Positions 56,107-64,000 of a stretch of 64,000 nt of DNA are shown here, in pieces (position 1 is the first letter of the stretch; each line of letters starts with the position of its first letter). Both the position numbers and the translations under genes were made by a program. The stretch is from Denitratimonas tolerans (GTDB taxonomy: Bacteria; Pseudomonadota; Gammaproteobacteria; Xanthomonadales; Xanthomonadaceae). The DNA is taken from NCBI RefSeq assembly GCF_037203605.1, contig NZ_JBBDHC010000015.1, positions 1 to 64,000 on the forward strand. The letters run 5' to 3'. The notes beneath the pieces were generated by a model, which was not told the origin of the DNA, did not search any database, and worked only from the letters and a program-made list of their open reading frames with translations.

Positions 56107-56741
56107 AACCCGCCGATCGCACCGAACTGTTCCGCCGCCTGGCCGAACTCAATCCCCGGCCCGAAACCGAGCTGGAGTACCGCACGCCGTTCGAGTTGCT
56201 GGTGGCGGTGATCCTGTCGGCGCAGGCCACCGACGTGGGCGTCAACAAGGCCACCCGGCGGCTGTTTCCGGTCGCCAACACGCCCCAGGCCATGCTCGAT
56301 CTGGGCGAGGAGGGGCTTCGGCGCCACATCGCCACCATCGGCCTGTTCAATGCCAAGGCGAAGAACATCATCGCCACCAGCCGGCTCCTGCTCGAACGCC
56401 ACGGCGGCGAGGTGCCGTCCGACCGCGACGCGCTCGAAGCGCTGCCCGGCGTCGGGCGCAAGACCGCCAACGTGGTGCTGAACGTGGCCTTCGGCGAACC
56501 GACCATCGCGGTCGATACCCACATCTTCCGCGTCGCCAACCGCACCGGGCTGGCGCGCGGAAAAAACGTGGACGAGGTGGAGCGCAAGCTGCTGCGCAAC
56601 GTGCCGGCGACCTACCGCAAGGATGCCCACCACTGGCTCATCCTGCACGGGCGCTACGTCTGCACGGCGCGCCGGCCGCGCTGCCCGGACTGCGTCATCG
56701 CCGATCTGTGCGCCTGGCCGGACAAGACCCGCGGCGACTGA
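56103..56741 (+). CDS. nth: Endonuclease III (Nth)
   Basis: 212 residues, standard length. The HhH-GPD core includes LPGVGRKTANVVLNVAFGEP with the catalytic Lys and VDTHIFRVANR with the catalytic Asp. The 4Fe-4S cluster at the end is C-x6-C-x2-C-x5-C in VCTARRPRCPDCVIADLCAW. It removes oxidised pyrimidines. Gene order rnfC-like, rnfD-like, nth keeps the rnf/rsx-nth neighbourhood of E. coli. Confidence 0.96.
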   Translation: MKPADRTELFRRLAELNPRPETELEYRTPFELLVAVILSAQATDVGVNKATRRLFPVANTPQAMLDLGEEGLRRHIATIGLFNAKAKNIIATSRLLLERHGGEVPSDRDALEALPGVGRKTANVVLNVAFGEPTIAVDTHIFRVANRTGLARGKNVDEVERKLLRNVPATYRKDAHHWLILHGRYVCTARRPRCPDCVIADLCAWPDKTRGD

Positions 56742-56781
56742 GCCAGCCGCCGCCTGCTTCAGCGCGCCCGCTGCGCGCCGA

Positions 56782-57261
<480 letters not shown>

Positions 57262-57359
57262 CGAAAGACTCCGGTATCGCCGCAGGATCGCGGCAGCTTA
57301 CGCCCTCACCACCACTCGTCCCGCACCGTCCCGCCGGAAACCCGACGAACGGCGCGCGA

Positions 57360-58109
57360 TCAGCCCGCCGCCTGGCGCTGGCGCATCGCCTCGAACAGCG
57401 CGATGCCGGTCGCGACCGAGACATTGAGGCTTTCCATTTCGCCCGGCATCGGAATGCGCGCAAGAAAATCGCAGCGCTCGCGCGTCAGCCGCCGCATGCC
57501 TTCGCCCTCGCCACCCATCACGATGCCCACCGCCCCGCGAAGGTCCATGGCATACAGGCTCGCTTCCGCCTCCCCATCCAGCCCCACGAACCAGACGCCG
57601 GCCTGCTTGAGCGACTCCAGCGTGCGCGCGAGGTTGGTGACGCGCACCACCGCAATGCGGTCGGCGGCACCGGCGGAGGTCTTGTGCACGGTGGCGTTGA
57701 CCGGCGCGCTGCGGTCCTTGGGAAGCACCACCGCGGTGACCCCTGCGGCCGCGGCGCTGCGCAGGCAGGCACCGAGGTTGTGTGGGTCCTGCACGCCGTC
57801 GAGCACCAGCAGCAGCGGTCGCTCGGAAGCTTCGAGCAGCGCCATGAGGTCGTTCTCGTCGAGGCTGCGCGCGGCGGCGCAGCGCAGCACGATGCCCTGG
57901 TGGCGCACGCCGCCCGACATCCGGTCGAGCACCTCGCTGCCGACGCTGCGCACCGCGATGCCCTCGCCACGCGCGCGCTCGGCCAGCTCGGCCAGGCGCG
58001 GGTTGCGCGCGCGCGCCTCGATCATCACCTCGAGCACGCTGATCGCCTCGTGCTCGAGCACGCTGGCGGCGGCGTTGATGCCGGCGATCCAGCGGTCGTT
58101 GTCAGCCAT
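57360..58109 (-). CDS. rlmB: 23S rRNA (Gm2251) 2'-O-methyltransferase RlmB
   Basis: 249 residues, RlmB length. The N-terminal L30-like substrate region is followed by the SpoU trefoil knot: LDGVQDPHNLGACLRSAAAA, VIVMGGEGEGM, then IPMPGEMESLNVSVATGIAL. It methylates the ribose of G2251 in 23S rRNA. It follows rnr on the same strand with a 21-bp gap; RNase R-RlmB is a conserved pair. Confidence 0.96.
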   Translation of the reverse strand: MADNDRWIAGINAAASVLEHEAISVLEVMIEARARNPRLAELAERARGEGIAVRSVGSEVLDRMSGGVRHQGIVLRCAAARSLDENDLMALLEASERPLLLVLDGVQDPHNLGACLRSAAAAGVTAVVLPKDRSAPVNATVHKTSAGAADRIAVVRVTNLARTLESLKQAGVWFVGLDGEAEASLYAMDLRGAVGIVMGGEGEGMRRLTRERCDFLARIPMPGEMESLNVSVATGIALFEAMRQRQAAG

Positions 58110-58130
58110 GGAAAATCACTCTCGATGGGC

Positions 58131-60626
<2,496 letters not shown>

Positions 60627-60699
60627 CCGCACATGTTACTACGTGCGGCCTGCCGGCCTGTGCGCCGGCGCGCGGGCAGCAGACTGCGGTCGGCCTGGC

Positions 60700-61182
60700 T
60701 CAGTCGGCAACCGTGGCGGTTTGCGGCGCGGCGGCCTCGATGGCGGCGGCAGGTGTCGCGCCCGCGGCCGCTGGCCGCGCCTGCACCACGCGCACGCCGC
60801 GGCTCTTCATCCAGGCGTCGAACTCGGCTGCGGTAAACTTCTTGCCCTTGTCCATGTTGAACCGATACGGCGTGTTGTCGAACTCGGTCTTGGGCACGTA
60901 GTTGGCGAACTCGTCCTTGGGCTGCGCGGCGCAGGCTTCCAGGCGCAGCCGCATCAGCACCACGTCGAGCGCCAGCGATTCATCGCGACTCTCGGCCAGC
61001 AGCGTGCGCGGCGCGGCCAGCGCCGCCGGGCGGCCGAGCATGCCCGAGTACAGCGGCGGCACCGGCGTGGTGCGCACCGGCAGCGGCTGCCCGAGCTCGC
61101 TGTCGCAGCTGATCGCGGCAGCCTCGCCGGTCAAGGCCATGGCCGCCAGCAGCACCGCACCCGTCATCATCGTCCTGAACAT
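60700..61182 (-). CDS. Secreted conserved hypothetical protein
   Basis: 160 residues. A signal peptide ends about residue 23 (LLAAMALTGEAAAIS). I do not recognise a domain. The middle contains charged stretches (AESRDESLALDVVLMRLRLE) and a C-terminal MKSRGVRVVQARPAAAGATP. Two cysteines are present. It is probably periplasmic. The ATG 61182 follows a GGGACG site. Nothing nearby points to a function. Confidence 0.66.
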   Translation of the reverse strand: MFRTMMTGAVLLAAMALTGEAAAISCDSELGQPLPVRTTPVPPLYSGMLGRPAALAAPRTLLAESRDESLALDVVLMRLRLEACAAQPKDEFANYVPKTEFDNTPYRFNMDKGKKFTAAEFDAWMKSRGVRVVQARPAAAGATPAAAIEAAAPQTATVAD

Positions 61183-61271
61183 CGCCACGTCCCTGAGCAG
61201 TCCCGGTGCAAGTCTAGGCGCTGCGGGTACTTGCGACAATGACTCGGGATCGATTCGTGAAGCCCGTCACC

Positions 61272-61922
61272 TCATTGCCGCTTCCGGCGAAACGGCCAGC
61301 GCCCGCGCCAGTACTGGATCAGCAGGAAGCCGAAGGCCATGCCGCCCAGGTGGGCGAAGTGCGCGACACCAGGCGCGGTGCCGGTCACGCCCAGGAACAG
61401 TTCGAGCAGGCCGTAGGCGATCACGAAGGTGCGCGCCCGCATCGGGATCGGCGGGAACAGCAGCATCAGGCGGTGGTTGGGAAACAGCATTCCATAGGCC
61501 AGCAGCAGGCCGAACACGCCGCCCGAGGCACCGACCGTCGGGTACGCGCCCAGCCCGCCGTTGACCGCGGCGGTGGCCACGAGCAGCTGCACCAGGCCCG
61601 CGCCCACGACGCAGACGAGGTAGTACTGCAGAAAGCGGCGGCTGCCCCAGGTCGCCTCCAGCGGACCGCCGAACATCCACAGCGCGAACATGTTGAAGAA
61701 CAGGTGGGTCATGCCGCCGTGCAGGAACCCGTAGGTCACAAGCTGCCAGGGCAGGAAGCCGACCAGTCCGGTGGAGCCGTCCGGCAGGCGCACGGGGAAG
61801 TCGCCCATCGGCCAGAGCATCAGATCGAGGAAGCGCGCCTCGCCCAGCCCCATCGTGGCCAGGAACAGCAAAACGTTGGCGATCAGCAGCGCACGCGTGA
61901 TCGGTGGCACGTTGTCGAACAT
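61272..61922 (-). CDS. Rhomboid-family intramembrane serine protease
   Basis: 216 residues, six spans. The catalytic Ser lies in TVGASGGVFGLLLAYGM and the His in VAHFAHLGGMAFGF, the two ends of the catalytic dyad. The conserved FLHGGMTHLFFNMFALWMFG with its HxxxN also fits. Rhomboids cut transmembrane proteins. ATG 61922 (MFDNVPPITRALL) matches the usual family start; ATG 61955 would add 11 residues. Substrates cannot be read from sequence. Confidence 0.9.
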   Translation of the reverse strand: MFDNVPPITRALLIANVLLFLATMGLGEARFLDLMLWPMGDFPVRLPDGSTGLVGFLPWQLVTYGFLHGGMTHLFFNMFALWMFGGPLEATWGSRRFLQYYLVCVVGAGLVQLLVATAAVNGGLGAYPTVGASGGVFGLLLAYGMLFPNHRLMLLFPPIPMRARTFVIAYGLLELFLGVTGTAPGVAHFAHLGGMAFGFLLIQYWRGRWPFRRKRQ

Positions 61923-61974
61923 GTCGATGGAACCGGCTTGCGAAAGAAGGGGCATTCTACGCGGGCGGCGCGGT

Positions 61975-62310
61975 TCAGCCCCAGAGCACCCGGTCCAGCC
62001 AGGTTTCCGCGTCGTCCGTCGGCCGCACCCGGCCGTTGGCCACCGCGACGCCCTCGCCGCGCAGGCGCGCGACCTGTTCGTCGAAGGCCGCCGATCCCGG
62101 CGGAAAGGCGATGCGGCCGTCGGCGCGCACGATCCGGTGCCAGGGCAGCGCTTCGCCGGCGTCGGACAGGATTCGCGCCACCAGCCGGGCGCAGCGCGGA
62201 AAGCCGGCGCGGCGCGCGATCTGGCCATAGCTGGCGGTGCGGCCCGTCGGCACGTCGTGGATCGCGGCCAGAATCCGTCGCCGGCGCGTTTCGGCTTCGG
62301 TCGGGGGCAT
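61975..62310 (-). CDS. Alkyltransferase-like protein (ATL, MGMT fold)
   Basis: 111 residues, close to the ATL family. The helix-turn-helix region RTASYGQIARRAGFPRCARL binds DNA. The active-site stretch reads LPWHRIVRADG, where the reactive Cys of MGMT (P-C-H-R) is replaced by Trp. ATLs bind O6-alkylguanine and recruit nucleotide-excision repair instead of removing the alkyl group. Start ATG 62310 with GAGG 7 nt upstream. Divergent from the YbjN-like gene (72 bp). Confidence 0.9.
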   Translation of the reverse strand: MPPTEAETRRRRILAAIHDVPTGRTASYGQIARRAGFPRCARLVARILSDAGEALPWHRIVRADGRIAFPPGSAAFDEQVARLRGEGVAVANGRVRPTDDAETWLDRVLWG

Positions 62311-62382
62311 GCATCGGCCTCGTGGCGGGGAAGAGCGCAAGGGCGGCTAGAATACCCGCTGCCTTTTCCAGCCATCGTCGCC

Positions 62383-62790
62383 ATGCAGAATTTCGAGCAG
62401 ATCCGCGCCCACGTCCTTGCCCACTACACGGTCCGAACCAACGATCCCTACCTTCTGGGGGTGGAACTGTCGCTCGACCAGGGCGCGCGCCGGCAGACCA
62501 TCTACCTGACCGAGATGCAGGACGACGACGCGCGCCCCTTCCTTCGCGTCAGCACCGCGATCGCGCCCATCACCGGGGTCGATGCGCGGCGCGCCCTGCA
62601 CTTCAACTGGGCGCAGCGGGTGGGCTACCTCGCCCTGTCCGACCTCGACGGCGTACCCTACCTCAACCTGTGCGAGAACCGCCCCTACGCCTCGCTCACC
62701 GCGGCGGAAGTGGACCGGATCGTGCTGGAGATCGGCGGTCTGGGCGACCGCATGGAGCGCAGCTTTTCGGCGGGTGGCGATCTGTTCTGA
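62383..62790 (+). CDS. Conserved hypothetical, YbjN / type III-chaperone-like fold
   Basis: 135 residues from ATG 62383. The second half, TAAEVDRIVLEIGGLGDRME, and the beta pattern YLLGVELSLDQGARRQTIYL suggest a small alpha/beta fold like YbjN or CesT-type chaperones. The end SFSAGGDLF is acidic. No motif gives a role. It runs convergently into hda (9-bp gap). The assignment is by pattern only. Confidence 0.55.
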   Translation: MQNFEQIRAHVLAHYTVRTNDPYLLGVELSLDQGARRQTIYLTEMQDDDARPFLRVSTAIAPITGVDARRALHFNWAQRVGYLALSDLDGVPYLNLCENRPYASLTAAEVDRIVLEIGGLGDRMERSFSAGGDLF

Positions 62791-62799
62791 GGGCCGCCG

Positions 62800-63522
62800 T
62801 CACGGCGCGCCCGTCGCCTCGCCGCCGTCCCCGGCCTGCTGCAGGAAAGCGCGGATGAGCGGCACCGTGACGCGGCGCTGCTCGGCCAGGCTGACCCGAT
62901 CCAGCTGCTCGAGCAGGGCCACCAGCGAGGCCATGTCGCGCCCGACGCGACGCAGCAGGTAGCCGACCGCCGCCTCGTCGAGCACCCAGCCGCGATCCTG
63001 CGCCTTGCGCTGCAGGATCGCCGTGCGCAGCGCATCGTCGCTGCGCGGCAGGGTGAGCTGGATGCACTGGCCCAGGCGCGAGCGCAGATCCGGCAGGTCC
63101 ACCGCCAGCCCCGCCGGCGTCTGGCGCGCCACATAGAGCACCGCGCAGCCGGCGGCCTGGCAGCGGTTGTGGAAATCGAACAGCGCGACCTCGTCGGCAC
63201 GCGCGCCGAGCACCGCGTCGAGCCCATCGAGCACCGCCAGGCCGAGCCGGTCCAGACCCGCCAACCCCTGTTCCACCCGCCCCTGCAGCCGCACCAGCGG
63301 CACGTATTGCACCGCCAGACCCGCCGCCGCCGCGGCCTGCGCGGTGGCGATGGCGAGGTGGGTCTTGCCGCTGCCCTCGGGCCCGGACAGCAACACGAAA
63401 CCCGGCTCGCCCGCGGCCATTGCGCGCAGGCGGGCGGGCACCTCGGGCGCGCCGACGAAGGTTTCGAAACGGAAGTCGGGTGCCGGGCGCAGCGCCAGCG
63501 GCAGCTGCGGCGTCAGGCTCAC
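62800..63522 (-). CDS. hda: DnaA regulatory inactivator Hda
   Basis: 240 residues. The N-terminal clamp-binding motif QLPLAL (beta-clamp) is at residues 6-11. A DnaA-like AAA+ domain follows with Walker A SGPEGSGKTHLAIA and LDGLDAVLG as the Walker B region. Hda with the loaded clamp stimulates DnaA-ATP hydrolysis, preventing overinitiation. GTG 63522 starts within the stop of the next upstream gene (GTGA overlap), so it is coupled to the permease. Confidence 0.93.
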   Translation of the reverse strand: MSLTPQLPLALRPAPDFRFETFVGAPEVPARLRAMAAGEPGFVLLSGPEGSGKTHLAIATAQAAAAAGLAVQYVPLVRLQGRVEQGLAGLDRLGLAVLDGLDAVLGARADEVALFDFHNRCQAAGCAVLYVARQTPAGLAVDLPDLRSRLGQCIQLTLPRSDDALRTAILQRKAQDRGWVLDEAAVGYLLRRVGRDMASLVALLEQLDRVSLAEQRRVTVPLIRAFLQQAGDGGEATGAP

Positions 63523-64000
63523 GCGCCCGATCCGCCCGGATCGGTGCCCGGATCGGTCTCCGCACGACGCCCGCGCCGCCTGCGCCCGCGCGGGTTCGCC
63601 TTGCGCCTGATCGGTGGCGGTTCGCCCGCGGGAGGCGACGGCCCGTCCGGTGGCGGATGCTCCCCGGCATACAGCCGGCTCGCGGTGTACTCCTGATACA
63701 GGTAGCGCAGGATCACCATCACCACGGCAGCCACCGGCAGCGCCACCAGCACGCCGACGAAGCCGAAGAGCTGGCCGCCGGCCATCACCGCAAAGATCAC
63801 CGCCACCGGGTGCATGCCGATCCGGTCTCCGACCAGGAACGGCGTCAGCACCACGCTTTCGAGCGTCTGCCCGACCGCGAACACCAGCCCCACCAGCAGC
63901 ACGTGGGTGAGGTCGCCGTGCTGCACCATCGCCGCGATCAGGCCGGCACCCACGCCCACGATGGCTCCGAGGTAGGGAATGAAGCTCACCAGTCCGGCCA
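63519..64000 (-). CDS. AI-2E/PerM-type permease, partial (5' end beyond the window)
   Basis: The visible C-terminal ~160 residues of an AI-2E transporter-superfamily permease. The family motif GLVSFIPYLGA lies at the right edge, then spans including LVGLVFAVGQTLESVVLTPF and VLVALPVAAVVMVILRYLY, then a long basic, Pro-rich cytosolic tail (PRGRRRRGRRAETD). The gene runs off the right edge. It is directly upstream of hda, as in many gammaproteobacteria (perM-hda order). Confidence 0.85.
   Translation of the reverse strand, partial: AGLVSFIPYLGAIVGVGAGLIAAMVQHGDLTHVLLVGLVFAVGQTLESVVLTPFLVGDRIGMHPVAVIFAVMAGGQLFGFVGVLVALPVAAVVMVILRYLYQEYTASRLYAGEHPPPDGPSPPAGEPPPIRRKANPRGRRRRGRRAETDPGTDPGGSGA

Noticed and set aside
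61975..62340. Pseudogene of MGMT because the active Cys is absent
   Set aside because: The frame is intact and the PWHR motif is the normal state of alkyltransferase-like proteins.

Overview
The window is G+C-rich, densely packed bacterial chromosome with about 50 protein genes, two intact tRNA genes and the 5' end of a third. Gene content points to Gammaproteobacteria, most likely Xanthomonadales (Lysobacterales). The signs are a shortened Rnf cluster (a C-terminal RnfC piece plus RnfD) placed before nth, a 'pathogenicity-like' small membrane protein after tesB, a YoaA/TsaB pair, a MerC-like protein divergent from a zinc-type TonB receptor near zur, ribosomal protein THX beside metK, and many 4-bp ATGA gene overlaps. 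I cannot fix a genus from sequence alone. I see no phage genes, transposase, CRISPR array, plasmid origin or antibiotic-resistance cassette. The window is core chromosome with a few accessory-looking secreted or surface genes.

Layout. 1-0.46 kb: leftward tRNA cluster Pro(TGG)-Arg(TCT), then the first 21 nt of a tRNA-His that breaks in the D-loop. 0.5-6.1 kb: TorF-like porin divergent from a complete putrescine ABC importer (potFGHI), with a small isoprenylcysteine-methyltransferase-type membrane protein at the operon end. 6.1-12.2 kb: PmtA-like phospholipid methyltransferase, rlmKL with a small esterase, an AmpD-type amidase, and an OlsF-like bifunctional ornithine-lipid acyltransferase. 12.4-15.0 kb: tesB, a pathogenicity-like protein, and an ECF sigma factor fused to a membrane domain. 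15.1-20.6 kb (minus): PBP1B, a TPR lipoprotein resembling its activator LpoP, the YoaA helicase and TsaB. 20.7-25.2 kb: a 1488-residue multi-glycosyltransferase, meeting tail to tail with a membrane Ser/Thr kinase (25.2-27.6 kb).

27.8-33.5 kb: GMC oxidoreductase, its translationally coupled Tat-type partner carrying a tandem C-terminal module, and a large modular secreted subtilase. 33.6-38.8 kb: DUF2461 protein, glycosyltransferase, class I aldolase, coaE, metK, THX. 38.9-43.4 kb: a zinc-homeostasis block in which a MerC-like protein and a His/Asp-rich TonB receptor diverge from a near-perfect Zur-type operator, with zur itself and a coupled deacylase alongside. 43.5-50.3 kb: gltX, aidB, a lone pseudopilin, parC and a small unknown. 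50.5-54.9 kb: phasin/PhaF-like protein, a membrane-anchored Mrr-fold protein, NUDIX CoA pyrophosphatase, FKBP isomerase, enoyl-CoA hydratase. 54.9-64.0 kb: Rnf remnant with nth, glutathione peroxidase, rlmB-rnr, a secreted unknown, rhomboid protease, alkyltransferase-like protein, YbjN-like protein, hda, and a PerM-type permease cut by the window edge.

Most of the window is ordinary housekeeping (RNA modification, cell wall, DNA repair, cofactor synthesis). The parts that look least described are the broken tRNA-His, the membrane-fused sigma factor, the GMC/Tat/tandem-module pair with its neighbouring subtilase, the multi-domain glycosyltransferase facing a kinase, the PBP1B-lipoprotein pair and the minimal Rnf module. 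No stretch over 300 bp lacks a gene. The largest gaps (9524-9795, 50277-50502, 53850-54067, 1217-1423, 12221-12425) are described where something is visible.
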